NCBI GenBank assembly: GCA_003150485.1
Contig: QALX01000008.1
Coordinates: forward strand, 45,770 to 109,769
DNA length: 64,000 bases
Source: Clostridiales bacterium
GTDB taxonomy: Bacteria; Bacillota; Clostridia; Oscillospirales; Oscillospiraceae
Direction of reading: 5' to 3'
In this document: one piece after another, positions 44,644 to 53,858 of the stretch
Layout: each line of letters starts with the position of its first letter
Position numbering within the stretch: the first letter of the stretch is position 1
Position numbers and translations under genes: made by a program
Notes under the pieces: generated by a model
Told to the model about the DNA's origin: nothing
What the model saw: the letters and a program-made list of their open reading frames with translations, nothing else
Database searches by the model: none

Positions 44644-45876
44644 TTACTGACCTCTGTATTCTTTGAAGATGACGCAGGCGTTCTGGCCGCCGAAGCCGAA
44701 GGCGTTGGACATGGCGGTGTGAACGGCCTGGTGCCGGGCCTGGTTGGGGATCACGTCCAGATCGCACAGGGGGTCCGGCGTCTGGTAGTGAAGGGTGGGG
44801 GGCAGGATACCGGTGCGGATGGCCTGGATACAGGCGACGGCCTCCACGACCCCGCCGGCCCCCATCAGATGGCCGGTGGCCCCCTTGGTGGAGCTGACGC
44901 CGATCTGTTTGGCGCGCTCCCCCAGGGCGGCGTGAATGGCCATGGCCTCGATGGCGTCTCCCTTTCCGGTGGAGGTGCCGTGGGCGTTGATGTAATCGAT
45001 GTCCTCCGGCGTCAGACCCGCGTTCTTCATGGCGGCGATCATGCAGCGCCGGGCGCCGTCCCCGTCGTCCCGGGGGGCCACGGTGTGGAAGGCGTCGTTG
45101 TTGCTGGCGCAGCCCGCCACCTCCGCCAGAATGACGGCGTTTCGTTCCAGGGCGTGTTCCTCGGTCTCCAGAATCAGGGCGGCGCCGCCCTCGCCCACCA
45201 CGAAGCCGTTCCGCTCCGCGTCAAAGGGACGGCAGGCGGTGGCCGGGTCCGGGTTGTTGGTGAGGGCCAGGGCCCGGGCCAGGCTCTGGAGCAGCAGGGC
45301 GCTGCCGGCGGACTCGCCGCCCATGACCACCATGGCGTCCGCCTCCCCGGCACGGAGCAGGGTGGCAGCGGTGGCGATGGCGTCGTTGCCCGAGGCACAG
45401 GCGGTGCTGACGGTGAGGCTGGGGCCCTGGATCTGGTGGGAGATGGCGAACTGAGCCGCCGCGATGTTCCCCAGAATCCGGGTCATCAGCTTGGGCCCCA
45501 CCCGGGTGCCTTCCTCGGACAGCTTGCGCTGGGTCCGCTCAATGGCGGCCAGGCCCGCCAGAGCGGTGCTCATGACGATGCCGGTGCGGTAGGGGTCTGC
45601 CTCCAGGCCGCTGGCGGCCAGGGCCTCCTCGGCGGAGACGTAGGCGTACTGCATAAAGTCCTCCATGCCGTTTGCCAGCTTGGGGGACATGTAGTCTTTT
45701 GCCCGGAAGTCCTTCACTTCTCCGGCCACCTTGATGGGCAGCGCCTCCACATCCAGCTTCTGAATGGTGTCGATACCGGACACGCCCTGAACCAGGCTGT
45801 CCCAGTAGCGCTCCACGCCCACCCCGATGGGGGTGACCGCGCCCATGCCGGTGATCACAATCTTTTTGCGTTCCAT
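44644..45876 (-). CDS. second beta-ketoacyl-ACP synthase (FabF-like)
   Basis: Condensing enzyme. Seen: catalytic cysteine C160 in STACASG, histidines in NAHGTSTGKGD and KGATGHLMGAGG, and the C-terminal NAFGFGGQNACVIF. 410 aa from the ATG at 45876, which has GAGG nine bases upstream; an ATG five codons earlier overlaps the accA stop. It is clearly diverged from the fabF at 49710 in the same operon, so it may have a different chain-length or acyl preference. Confidence 0.92.
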   Translation of the reverse strand: MERKKIVITGMGAVTPIGVGVERYWDSLVQGVSGIDTIQKLDVEALPIKVAGEVKDFRAKDYMSPKLANGMEDFMQYAYVSAEEALAASGLEADPYRTGIVMSTALAGLAAIERTQRKLSEEGTRVGPKLMTRILGNIAAAQFAISHQIQGPSLTVSTACASGNDAIATAATLLRAGEADAMVVMGGESAGSALLLQSLARALALTNNPDPATACRPFDAERNGFVVGEGGAALILETEEHALERNAVILAEVAGCASNNDAFHTVAPRDDGDGARRCMIAAMKNAGLTPEDIDYINAHGTSTGKGDAIEAMAIHAALGERAKQIGVSSTKGATGHLMGAGGVVEAVACIQAIRTGILPPTLHYQTPDPLCDLDVIPNQARHQAVHTAMSNAFGFGGQNACVIFKEYRGQ

Positions 45877-45887
45877 ACTTCTTTGCC

Positions 45888-46685
45888 TCATTTCCCGTTC
45901 TGCACAAAGTCCGTGCCGATCCGCCGGAAGCGGTCATATCTGGCCTGGGTCAGACTCTGGGCCGGAGCTTTGGATTGATGGAGCCAGGCGGCAATGCTCT
46001 GATGCAGCATGGCGTAGGTTTGCTCATGGTTGCCCCCGAACTCGGAGATGACCTGTTCGATCAGGCCGAATTCCAGGGCGCTGTCCGCCGTCAGCTTCAG
46101 ACATTCGGCGGCCTGGTCGGCCTTGCCCGAATCCTTCCACAGGATGCTGGCGCAGCCCTCGGGGGAGATGACGCTGTAGATGGCGTTTTCCAGCATCCAC
46201 ACCTGGTCGGCCACGCACAGCGCCAGGGCGCCGCCGCTGCCCCCCTCGCCGATGACGATGGAGAGGATGGGAGTCTGGAGGGTCATCATGGTGGACATGG
46301 ACTCGGCGATGGCCTGGCCCTGTCCCCGCTCCTCGGCGCCGATGCCGCAGAAAGCGCCGGAGGTGTCTACAAAGCAGATCACCGGCCGGTGGAACTTCTC
46401 CGCCTGCTTCATCAGGCGCTGGGCCTTCCGGTAGCCCTCCGGGTTGGGGGCGCCGAAGTTCCGGTACAGATGCTCCTTGGTGCTGTGGCCCTTTTCGATG
46501 GCGATCACCGTCACCGGCTGGCCCTGGAAGGCGGCGATGCCCCCCACGATGGCCGGATCGTCGGCGTAGCAGCGGTCGCCGTGGCACTCCAGGAAGGTGC
46601 CGAAGAGGTTGTGGATATAGTCCAGGCCGGTGGGCCGGTTTTTCTCCCGGGCCGCCCGGACCCGGTCATATGCGCTGACACTCAC
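45888..46685 (-). CDS. accA: acetyl-CoA carboxylase carboxyltransferase subunit alpha
   Basis: With AccD transfers CO2 from carboxybiotin to acetyl-CoA, giving malonyl-CoA. Seen: crotonase-like fold with the GHSTKEHLYRNFG..P, FVDTSGAFCGIGAEERGQ (split: DTSGAFCGIGAEERGQGQ) and GEGGSGGALAL motifs, 265 aa (short relative to the ~320-aa proteobacterial form, typical of clostridia). Starts at a GTG overlapping the accD stop, with GGGAGG upstream. The N-terminus, missing the usual leading helices, is the clostridial form. Confidence 0.94.
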   Translation of the reverse strand: MSVSAYDRVRAAREKNRPTGLDYIHNLFGTFLECHGDRCYADDPAIVGGIAAFQGQPVTVIAIEKGHSTKEHLYRNFGAPNPEGYRKAQRLMKQAEKFHRPVICFVDTSGAFCGIGAEERGQGQAIAESMSTMMTLQTPILSIVIGEGGSGGALALCVADQVWMLENAIYSVISPEGCASILWKDSGKADQAAECLKLTADSALEFGLIEQVISEFGGNHEQTYAMLHQSIAAWLHQSKAPAQSLTQARYDRFRRIGTDFVQNGK

Positions 46686-47557
46686 GGCTGATCCTCCCTT
46701 ATATGGAACTCCAGCAGCTTGCCGATCACGTCCCGCTGGTTTTTCCGGGAGACGATACCGTCTACAAAGCCGTGCTGGAGCATAAATTCCGCTTTTTGAA
46801 AGCCGTCGGGCAGTTTCTTTTTGGTGGTCTGCTCGACAACCCGGGCCCCGGCAAAGCCCACGGTGGCCCCGGGTTCCGCCAGAATCAGGTCGCCCTCCAT
46901 GGCGAAGCTGGCGGTGACGCCGCCGGTGGTGGGGTCGGTGAGGACGGTGAGATAGAAGCCGCCGTCGTCGCTGAACCGCCGGATGGCACCGGAGGTTTTG
47001 GCCATCTGCATCAGGGACAGCAGCCCCTCCTGCATCCGGGCCCCGCCCGAGGCGGTGAAGCCCACCACCGGGAGCCGTTCCGCCTGGGCGAACTCAAACA
47101 GGCGGGTGATCTTTTCGCCCACCGCCATGCCCATGGAACCCATCATAAAGTAGGGCTCCATGACAAACAGGGCGCAGGACCGGCCGGCGATCTTCGCGGT
47201 GCCGCAGATGACCCCCTCCTGTTCCCGGCAGGAGAACCGGGTGGTGGCCAGCTTTTTCTGGTAGCCCGGGAAGGCCAGGGCGTCGGCGGCGGTCAGCCGG
47301 GCGTCCCGCTCCTGAAAGCTGCCCGGATCGGTGAGGAACTGAATGCGCTGCCGGGCGTTCATCCGGAAATGGTAGCCGCAGGTACAGGTGTTGGCCTGCT
47401 CCCAGATCACGCTGAGGGGGATGCGGCTGCCGCAGGCAGGGCACTGTTTGGCCAGCTCGCTGTCCTCCGCCGTCTGGGGGTCGGGGGTACGGCCGCCTTT
47501 TTCCAGCTCGTTTTTGGGCCGGAAGAGAAACTGATAAAAGGGCACTTCTTCATTCAC
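46682..47557 (-). CDS. accD: acetyl-CoA carboxylase carboxyltransferase subunit beta
   Basis: Seen: N-terminal C4 zinc ribbon (CPAC at about 38-41 and CTCGYH at about 56-61) and the carboxyltransferase core with GSMGMAVGEKI, SGGARMQEG and PTTGGVTASFA. 291 aa. The start is a GTG overlapping the accC stop by eight bases; an internal ATG there is out of frame. The zinc ribbon in other bacteria also binds its own mRNA. Confidence 0.94.
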   Translation of the reverse strand: MNEEVPFYQFLFRPKNELEKGGRTPDPQTAEDSELAKQCPACGSRIPLSVIWEQANTCTCGYHFRMNARQRIQFLTDPGSFQERDARLTAADALAFPGYQKKLATTRFSCREQEGVICGTAKIAGRSCALFVMEPYFMMGSMGMAVGEKITRLFEFAQAERLPVVGFTASGGARMQEGLLSLMQMAKTSGAIRRFSDDGGFYLTVLTDPTTGGVTASFAMEGDLILAEPGATVGFAGARVVEQTTKKKLPDGFQKAEFMLQHGFVDGIVSRKNQRDVIGKLLEFHIREDQP

Positions 47558-48863
47558 CGTCCTTCTTCAAACTGTCCAGGTGGTAGTGACCGGAGCGGAA
47601 GCCCTCGCTCTGAATGATATGGATCTGGTTTTCAATGTTGTTGGGGACGCCCTCGATGACCAGCTCGCACAGAGCCGCATCCATCTTACGGATGGTCTCC
47701 TCCCGGGTGCCGGCGTGGACAATCAGCTTGCCCAGCAGAGCGTCATAGTAGGGGGAGACGGTGAGGCCGCTCCAGAGAAAGGTGTCGAACCGCACCGAGG
47801 GGCCGCCGGGCACGTGGAGCATGCCCACCGTTCCCGGGGCGGCGGCGTTGATCCGGCACTCCAGGGCGGTGCCTGAAAAGGAGACGTCCTGTTGGGTGAA
47901 GTTGAGCAGCACCCCCGCCGCCAGGCGGATCTGCCACTTGACGATGTCCACGCCGGTGAGCATCTCGGTGACGGCGTGCTCCACCTGGAGCCGGACGTTC
48001 ATCTCCATAAAGTAGTAGCTGCCGTGGCCGTCCAGGAGAAACTCCAGGGTACCGGCGTTGACATAGCCCACCCGGCTGACCGCCCGGGTCACCCGCTCAA
48101 TCAGCGCGCTGCGCTGGGCGGGTGAGATGGCCGGGGAGGGGGTCTCCTCGATGAGCTTCTGGTTGTGCTGCTGGATGGAGCAGTCCCGCTCCCCCAGGCA
48201 GACACAGTGGTGCGCCTCGTCGGCCAGGACCTGGACCTCAATGTGCCGGGCCGGGTAGATGCACTTCTCCAGGTACAGGGTGTTGTCCCCGAAGGCGGAC
48301 TGGCTCTCCTGAGCGGCTACCTGGAAGGCAGACTCCATGTCTCCGGGCTTCTGGACCATGCGGATGCCCCGTCCGCCGCCGCCAGCCCGGGCCTTGAGCA
48401 TGATGGGGTATCCCACCTCCTCTGCCGCCTGGAGGGCGGCGGGGACGTCGGGGACAATCCGGGTGCCCGGGATTACCGGGACCCCGGCCCGCTCCATAGC
48501 GGCCTTGGCCTGCTGCTTGTCGCTGAGCAGCTCCATGATTTCGGGGGTGGGGCCGATAAAGGTCAGGTTGTTGTCCTGGCACAGCCGGGCAAAGGCCGCG
48601 TTCTCGGAGAGAAAGCCGTAGCCCGGGTGGATGGCCTGGGCCCCGGTGACCAGGGCGGCGCTGACCACCCGCTCCATGTTGAGATAGCTCTCTCCGGCGG
48701 CGGGCGGGCCGATGCAGACGCTCTCGTCCGCCAGGGCCACGTGGAGGGCGTCTGCGTCGGCCTGGGAGTAGACCGCCACGGTGGCGATGCCCATCTCCTT
48801 GCAGGCCCGGATGATGCGCACGGCGATCTCCCCCCGGTTGGCGATGAGAATTTTGGAAAACAT
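47550..48863 (-). CDS. accC: biotin carboxylase
   Basis: ATP-dependent carboxylation of biotin on AccB. Seen: ILIANRGEIAVRIIRA N-terminus, ATP-grasp GGGGRGIR, ERDCSIQQHNQKLIEE (split), EMNVRLQVEHAVTE and the C-terminal domain. 437 aa, slightly shorter than the usual ~450. Start has GAGGAA upstream; it overlaps accD and begins three bases after the fabZ stop. Confidence 0.96.
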   Translation of the reverse strand: MFSKILIANRGEIAVRIIRACKEMGIATVAVYSQADADALHVALADESVCIGPPAAGESYLNMERVVSAALVTGAQAIHPGYGFLSENAAFARLCQDNNLTFIGPTPEIMELLSDKQQAKAAMERAGVPVIPGTRIVPDVPAALQAAEEVGYPIMLKARAGGGGRGIRMVQKPGDMESAFQVAAQESQSAFGDNTLYLEKCIYPARHIEVQVLADEAHHCVCLGERDCSIQQHNQKLIEETPSPAISPAQRSALIERVTRAVSRVGYVNAGTLEFLLDGHGSYYFMEMNVRLQVEHAVTEMLTGVDIVKWQIRLAAGVLLNFTQQDVSFSGTALECRINAAAPGTVGMLHVPGGPSVRFDTFLWSGLTVSPYYDALLGKLIVHAGTREETIRKMDAALCELVIEGVPNNIENQIHIIQSEGFRSGHYHLDSLKKDGE

Positions 48864-48866
48864 AGC

Positions 48867-49283
48867 TTATTCCTCAATCAGGGCGAAGGAGAACTCCGCC
48901 GTCACGCAGAGCTTGTCGCCCACATACCCCTTGCCCGCCGCAAAGTAGAAGGGTTTCTTCACCCGGGTGATCTCGCAGCGGCTCTCGAAGGTGTCGCCGG
49001 GGGTTACCGGGTGCTTGAAGCGCACCTTGTTCAGGCTGGTAAAGTAGGGGGTCACCCCGTCCGGACAGCCGTCCTGGAGCAGGACGCACACCGACTGGGC
49101 CATCATCTCGCAGAGAATCACCCCGGGCACTACGGGATTTCCCGGGAAATGGCCCTGAAGAAACCACTCGTCCCCCCGGACGTGGTATTTGCCGTGGGCG
49201 GTCTGGTCCTCCACCTCTGCCGAATCGATAAGCAGCATGTTGTCCCGGTGGGGGAGGATGGCTTTGAGTTCTTCCTGATTCAT
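48867..49283 (-). CDS. fabZ: 3-hydroxyacyl-ACP dehydratase FabZ
   Basis: Hot-dog fold dehydratase of the elongation cycle. Seen: ILPHRDNMLLID, the active-site HFPGNPVVPGVILCEMMAQ (split, with the catalytic His and Glu), 138 aa. Sits between accB and accC in the conserved clostridial fab-acc order. Confidence 0.95.
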   Translation of the reverse strand: MNQEELKAILPHRDNMLLIDSAEVEDQTAHGKYHVRGDEWFLQGHFPGNPVVPGVILCEMMAQSVCVLLQDGCPDGVTPYFTSLNKVRFKHPVTPGDTFESRCEITRVKKPFYFAAGKGYVGDKLCVTAEFSFALIEE

Positions 49284-49284
49284 G

Positions 49285-49707
49285 TTACGGTCTCCTCATT
49301 TTGAACAGCGGCATGCCGTAGTCCACGGTCTCGGCGTTTTTGACGCAGATTTCCGTGACCACGCCGTCCTGCTCGGCAGTGATTTCATTGAGCAGCTTCA
49401 TGGCCTCGATGATGCAGAGGACGTCCCCCTGCTTGACGGCGTCTCCCACCTGGACGTAGGGCTTTCCCCCCTCGTCCGGGGCGGCGTAGAAGATGCCCAC
49501 CATGGGAGAGGAGACAGTGAACACGCCGGCTGGCTCAGCCGGGGCAGACTGCGGCTCTGTGACGGGCACGGATACCACGTTCTGCACCACGCCGCTGCCT
49601 GCGCTGCGCTCCAGCCGGACGCGGTCGTTGTCGCTGGTGATCTCCAACCCGGTCAGGTTCAGCTCATCCATCAGACGCGCGTATTTCCGAATCTCCATTT
49701 CTTCCAT
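49285..49707 (-). CDS. accB: biotin carboxyl carrier protein of acetyl-CoA carboxylase
   Basis: Carrier of the biotin arm. Seen: an N-terminal helix, a flexible P/A/E-rich linker (about 50-62), and the biotinyl domain with EAMKLLNE carrying the biotinylated lysine K104. 140 aa. 2 bp after fabF, with a weak GAGG site. Confidence 0.95.
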   Translation of the reverse strand: MEEMEIRKYARLMDELNLTGLEITSDNDRVRLERSAGSGVVQNVVSVPVTEPQSAPAEPAGVFTVSSPMVGIFYAAPDEGGKPYVQVGDAVKQGDVLCIIEAMKLLNEITAEQDGVVTEICVKNAETVDYGMPLFKMRRP

Positions 49708-49709
49708 CG

Positions 49710-50942
49710 TCAGTCCGCCTTTCTAAATGCCAGGCACGCGTTGTGCCCGCCAAAGCCCAGGGAGTTGGACAGGACCAGGTCCGCTTCGGCGGCCCGGGCC
49801 GTGCCGGGCACGTAGTCCAGATCGCAGTCCGGGTCCGGTTCTGTCAGGCCCACCGTGGGCGGGATCAGGCCCTTGTCCAGGGCCAGCACCGAGGCCACAG
49901 CTTCCGCCGCCCCGGCGGCCCCCAGCATGTGGCCGGTCACCGACTTGGTGGAGCTGATCATAATCTTCCGGGCCTCCGCTTCGCCGAAGGCCTTCTTCAC
50001 GGCCAAAGTCTCCGCCTTGTCGTTCAGGGGGGTGCCGGTGCCGTGGGCGTTGAGGTAAACCCGTTCGCCTGGCTGCCACCTGGCCTCTTCCAGGGCCAGC
50101 TTCAGGGCCATGGCCCCGCCTTCCGCCTCGGGCTGGGGGGCAGTGATGTGATAGGCGTCGCAGGAGGAGCCGTAGCCGCACAGCTCGGCATAGATCCTGG
50201 CCCCCCGGGCCTTGGCGTGTTCGTACTCCTCCAGGACCAGGACGCCGGCGCCTTCGCCCATGACGAAGCCGGAGCGTCGGGCGTCAAAGGGCAGGCAGGC
50301 CGCCAGAGGGTCGGTGGCCAGGGAGAGGGCCTGCATGTTGGTAAAGCCGGCCGCAGAGATCTCATTGACGGTGGCCTCCGCGCCGCCGGCGATGATGGCG
50401 TCGGCGTAGCCGTGGCGGATGGCCCGCATGGCCTCGCCCAGGGCGTTGTTGCCGGAGGCGCAGGCGGTGACCGCGGGCATAACGGTGTTTTTGCACTGGT
50501 AGCGGATGGCGATGAGCCCCGCGGCCATATTGGCGATCATCATGGGGATGAAGTAGGGGGATACCCGCCGGGGTCCCTTGTCCAGCAGCTTGCTGTGCTC
50601 CTTCATAAAGGTCTGGATGCCGCCGATGCCGGTGCCGATATAGACGCCGATCCGTTCGGGGGGCAGGGTGCCGATGACGCCGCTGTCCTCCACCGCCTGG
50701 ACCGCCGCCGCCATGGCGAACTGGGCGTACTGGTCGCTGTGGCTGATGTCTGCCCGGCTCATGTAGGCGGAGGGGTCGAAGTCCCGCACTTCGGCGGCCA
50801 GCTTGACCTTGTAGTCGGTGGTGTCAAACTTGGTGATGGGGCCGATGCCCACCTTGCCCGCCGTCAGGTTGTCCCAGAAGCTGGGAATGGTGTTGCCGAT
50901 GGGTGAGATAATACCCATTCCGGTTACGACTACCCGATTCAT
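49710..50942 (-). CDS. fabF: beta-ketoacyl-ACP synthase II
   Basis: Main elongation ketosynthase of the operon. Seen: RVVVTGMGIISPIG, catalytic C161 in VTACASGNN, NAHGTGTPLND and KSVTGHMLGAAG histidines, NSLGFGGHNACLAF. 410 aa. The ATG at 50942 follows AGGAGG by seven bases. An upstream reading frame extending into fabG is a shadow. Confidence 0.96.
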   Translation of the reverse strand: MNRVVVTGMGIISPIGNTIPSFWDNLTAGKVGIGPITKFDTTDYKVKLAAEVRDFDPSAYMSRADISHSDQYAQFAMAAAVQAVEDSGVIGTLPPERIGVYIGTGIGGIQTFMKEHSKLLDKGPRRVSPYFIPMMIANMAAGLIAIRYQCKNTVMPAVTACASGNNALGEAMRAIRHGYADAIIAGGAEATVNEISAAGFTNMQALSLATDPLAACLPFDARRSGFVMGEGAGVLVLEEYEHAKARGARIYAELCGYGSSCDAYHITAPQPEAEGGAMALKLALEEARWQPGERVYLNAHGTGTPLNDKAETLAVKKAFGEAEARKIMISSTKSVTGHMLGAAGAAEAVASVLALDKGLIPPTVGLTEPDPDCDLDYVPGTARAAEADLVLSNSLGFGGHNACLAFRKAD

Positions 50943-50953
50943 GTGTGTACCTC

Positions 50954-51688
50954 CTAGATAGCCAGGCCGCCGTCCACCCGGATGACCTCGCCTGTGATAT
51001 AATCGGAACCGCTGTCGGCCAGGAAGGCCGCCAGCTCTGCGATTTCCTCCGGTTTGCCCATGCGGCCCAGGGGAATCTGCTGGACGATGGCGTCGTCCTC
51101 GGAGAAGCTGGCGGTCATGTCCGTCTGAATCATGCCCGGGGCGATGGCGTTGCAGCACACATTCCGGGAGGCCAGCTCCCGGGCCACCGACTTGGTCAGC
51201 CCCACGACTCCCGCCTTGGAGGCGGCGTAGTTGGCCTGGCCCGGGTTGCCCATGAGCCCGGCCACCGAGCTGATGTTGATGATCTTCCCATGGCGGTTCT
51301 TCATAAAGATGGGCGTACACTGGCGGATCATGTTGAAGGTGCCCTTCAGGTTGGTGTTCACCACCGCGTCAAACTGGTCCTCCTTCATCATGGCCACCAG
51401 GCCGTCCCGGGTGATTCCGGCGCAGTTGACCAGGATGTCCACGGAAGGGAACGCCTTCTTCACGGCGGCTACGGTGGTCTTTACCGCCTGGAAGTCCGCC
51501 ACATCGCACTGGTACGCCTGGGCCGTAACGCCCAGAGCTGCGGCTTCCGCGCAGACGGACTGGGCGGCGGCCTCGTTGCCGGCGTAGACCACGGCCACGT
51601 TGGCCCCCAGGGCGGCAAATTTCAAAGCGATGGCCCGGCCGATGCCGCGGGAGCCGCCGGTGACGATCGCTGTCTTTCCGTTAATCAT
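50954..51688 (-). CDS. fabG: 3-oxoacyl-ACP reductase FabG
   Basis: NADPH-dependent SDR reducing the keto group. Seen: TGGSRGIGRAIA cofactor loop, NCAG, catalytic S in ISSVAGL, YAASKAG, and VRVDGGLAI C-terminus. 244 aa. Its start overlaps the fabD stop by eight bases. Confidence 0.96.
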   Translation of the reverse strand: MINGKTAIVTGGSRGIGRAIALKFAALGANVAVVYAGNEAAAQSVCAEAAALGVTAQAYQCDVADFQAVKTTVAAVKKAFPSVDILVNCAGITRDGLVAMMKEDQFDAVVNTNLKGTFNMIRQCTPIFMKNRHGKIINISSVAGLMGNPGQANYAASKAGVVGLTKSVARELASRNVCCNAIAPGMIQTDMTASFSEDDAIVQQIPLGRMGKPEEIAELAAFLADSGSDYITGEVIRVDGGLAI

Positions 51689-52604
51689 AGGGTCTTACCT
51701 CTTTCACTGTCTTTACCAGGCTGTCGTAGTCCTCCACGTGATAGATGGTCACGGACTTGTCGATGCGCCCGATCAGGCCGCCCAGCACCTGGCCGGGGCC
51801 GAGCTCGATGAAGGTGTCCGCGCCGTCGGCGATCATGTTTTCCACCAGGGTCTGCCACCGGACCGGGTTGCAGATCTGCTGCTGGAGCAGCTCCCGGCAG
51901 TCCCGGTCGTAGGGGTAGCCGGTGTAGTTGGAGTAGAGGGGGACCTTAAAGGTGGAGGAGAACTTCACGTCCTGCAAATAGGCGCCGAACTGCTCCGCCG
52001 CCTCCGCCATAAAGGGGGAGTGGAAGCCGCCGGACACCTTCAGGGGCAGCGCCCGGCCGCCGGCGGCCTTGATGTCCTGTTTCAGGCCGTCCAGCTGGTC
52101 CCGTTTCACAGCCACTACGGTCTGGCCGGGGCAGTTGTAATTCACCGGATAGGCCTCCGGGTAAGCGGCACAGAGTGCCTCCACCTGGCTGGCTTCCAGC
52201 TTCATTACGGCGATCATGGCGCTGTCCACCTTCTCCGCCGCCGCCTGCATTAGCTGACCGCGGCGGGTGACCATCTTGATGCCGTTTTCGAAGTCCACGG
52301 CCCCCGCTACGGTGAGGGCTGCCAGCTCGCCCAGGGAAAATCCCGCCACCATATCCGGGGTGACCCCCTGGCCCAGCAGGGCCTGGCTGGCCGCCATCTC
52401 CACCGTGTACAGGCAGGGCTGGGTGTTGGCGGTCTGCTTCAGGGTCTCCTCATCCCCGAAAAAGCACTGGTCCGATGTACCGGGGCGCAGCTGGTCCGCC
52501 TGCGTAAAGGCAAAGCGGGCCAGCAGGTCGCTTTTCTTCAGATCCAGGCCCATGCCCGGATGCTGGGACCCCTGGCCGGGGTATACAAAGGCTATTCTAC
52601 CCAT
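51681..52604 (-). CDS. fabD: malonyl-CoA:ACP transacylase
   Basis: Loads malonate onto ACP. Seen: FVYPGQGSQ, nucleophile serine in AGFSLGELAAL (about 86-96), and the catalytic His in GGFHSPFM. 307 aa from the ATG at 52604, which has AAGGAG seven bases upstream; its first bases overlap the fabK end by 13 bp. Confidence 0.96.
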   Translation of the reverse strand: MGRIAFVYPGQGSQHPGMGLDLKKSDLLARFAFTQADQLRPGTSDQCFFGDEETLKQTANTQPCLYTVEMAASQALLGQGVTPDMVAGFSLGELAALTVAGAVDFENGIKMVTRRGQLMQAAAEKVDSAMIAVMKLEASQVEALCAAYPEAYPVNYNCPGQTVVAVKRDQLDGLKQDIKAAGGRALPLKVSGGFHSPFMAEAAEQFGAYLQDVKFSSTFKVPLYSNYTGYPYDRDCRELLQQQICNPVRWQTLVENMIADGADTFIELGPGQVLGGLIGRIDKSVTIYHVEDYDSLVKTVKEVRPYD

Positions 52605-53536
52605 TGACAAGCTCCTTTCAGAATCGGTTCCGCCTGGGCGAACATCTCACGGATGATCTCCGCCGCAGGCTGTTCCCGATGGATCATACCCGCCACCTGG
52701 CCTGCCAGGAAGCAGCCGTGGTCCACGTCGCCCTCCTTGGCCGCCAGGCGCAGGGCGCCGGTGGCCCGGCCCGCCAGGTCCTCATCGGAGATGGCGCTGA
52801 ACTCCGCCTTGGCGTAGTCCCGGGAGAAGGGGGTTTTCAGGCTGCGCACCGGGTGGCCCAGGCGCTTGCCGGTGGTGATGGTGGCGATGTCGCTGGCCTT
52901 GAGGATTTTCTCCTTATAGACCGGGTGGACCGAGCACTCCTCGGCTACCAGGAAGCGGGTGCCGACCTGGACCCCGCAGGCGCCCAGCATAAAGGCTGCG
53001 GCGATCCCACGGCCGTCCGCAATGCCGCCGGCGGCCAGAACGGGCAGGGTGGTGGCGTCGCAGACCTGGGGGACCAGCACCATGGTGGTCAGATCGCCCA
53101 CGTGTCCGCCGGATTCTCCGCCCTCGGCGATGAGGGCGGAGGCCCCCAGACGGGTCATCAGCTTGGCCATGGCCACTGAGGCCACCACCGGGATCACCTT
53201 GCATCCGGCGGTCTTCCAGGCCTTCATGTGCTTGCCCGGGTTGCCGGCGCCGGTGGTGATGACAGGGACGTGTTCCTCTGCCAGCACGGCCGCCACCTCG
53301 TTTACCGAGGGGCTCATCAGCATCACGTTGACCCCAAAGGGTTTCTCTGTCAGTCCGCGGACGATGTGGATCTGCTCCCGGACGTAGTCGGCGGAGGCGT
53401 TGCCCGCGGCGATGATACCCAGGCCGCCGCCCTCCGAGACCGCCGCCGCCAGTTTCCCGTCGGCGATCCAGGCCATGCCGCCCTGGAAAATCGGGTACTC
53501 GATGCCCAGCAGGTCACAGATTGGCGTTTTGATCAT
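52592..53536 (-). CDS. fabK: enoyl-ACP reductase II (FMN) FabK
   Basis: Flavin-dependent enoyl reductase used in place of FabI, giving natural triclosan resistance in such species. Seen: nitronate monooxygenase/FabK TIM-barrel with PIFQGGMAWIADG, GNASADYVR, ITTGAGNPGKH, EGGESGGHVG and AAGGIADGRG. 314 aa. No fabI is present here, and FabK is the first enzyme after acpP. Confidence 0.95.
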   Translation of the reverse strand: MIKTPICDLLGIEYPIFQGGMAWIADGKLAAAVSEGGGLGIIAAGNASADYVREQIHIVRGLTEKPFGVNVMLMSPSVNEVAAVLAEEHVPVITTGAGNPGKHMKAWKTAGCKVIPVVASVAMAKLMTRLGASALIAEGGESGGHVGDLTTMVLVPQVCDATTLPVLAAGGIADGRGIAAAFMLGACGVQVGTRFLVAEECSVHPVYKEKILKASDIATITTGKRLGHPVRSLKTPFSRDYAKAEFSAISDEDLAGRATGALRLAAKEGDVDHGCFLAGQVAGMIHREQPAAEIIREMFAQAEPILKGACQWVE

Positions 53537-53561
53537 AGTAATTCCCTCTTAACAGTAAAGC

Positions 53562-53789
53562 TTATTTGTTGGGGTTCTTCTCTTCCGCGAAGGCCACCAG
53601 CTCACCGACGGTGGCCACTTTCCGGTCCAGATCCAGCTCGAAGCCCAGGCGGTCCTCCAGCTCCATGACCATCTCCACGGTGTCCAGGGAGTCGATGCCC
53701 AGGGACTCAAAGGTGGTCTCCATCTTGATCTCAGAGGGGTCGCATTCGATGTGTTCCGCGATCAGTTCCGCAATGGTGTTAAAAATCAT
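53562..53789 (-). CDS. acpP: acyl carrier protein
   Basis: Carries the growing chain on 4'-phosphopantetheine. Seen: 75 aa, acidic, four-helix, LGIDSLDTVEM with the modified serine S34. ATG preceded by AAAGGAG. First gene of the operon, so most highly expressed. Confidence 0.96.
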   Translation of the reverse strand: MIFNTIAELIAEHIECDPSEIKMETTFESLGIDSLDTVEMVMELEDRLGFELDLDRKVATVGELVAFAEEKNPNK

Positions 53790-53824
53790 AGTTATTCTCC
53801 TTTATCATAGTGGAAATGGGATGG

Positions 53825-53858
53825 GTTATCACTGATAACTAAAGTTAACGGTGATAAC
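53825..53858. promoter_or_regulatory. tandem palindromic operator upstream of acpP
   Basis: GTTATCACTGATAAC (53825-53839) is a perfect 7+1+7 palindrome; GTTAACGGTGATAAC (53844-53858) is a related copy, 19 bp centre to centre, nearly two helical turns. The second overlaps the promoter's -10. Confidence 0.7.

Noticed and set aside
43078..45978. 966-codon plus-strand open frame opposite the ligase and second ketosynthase genes
   Set aside because: It is the complement of strongly supported minus-strand genes; its residues are G/V/H/D-rich with no domain, as expected of high-GC antisense frames.
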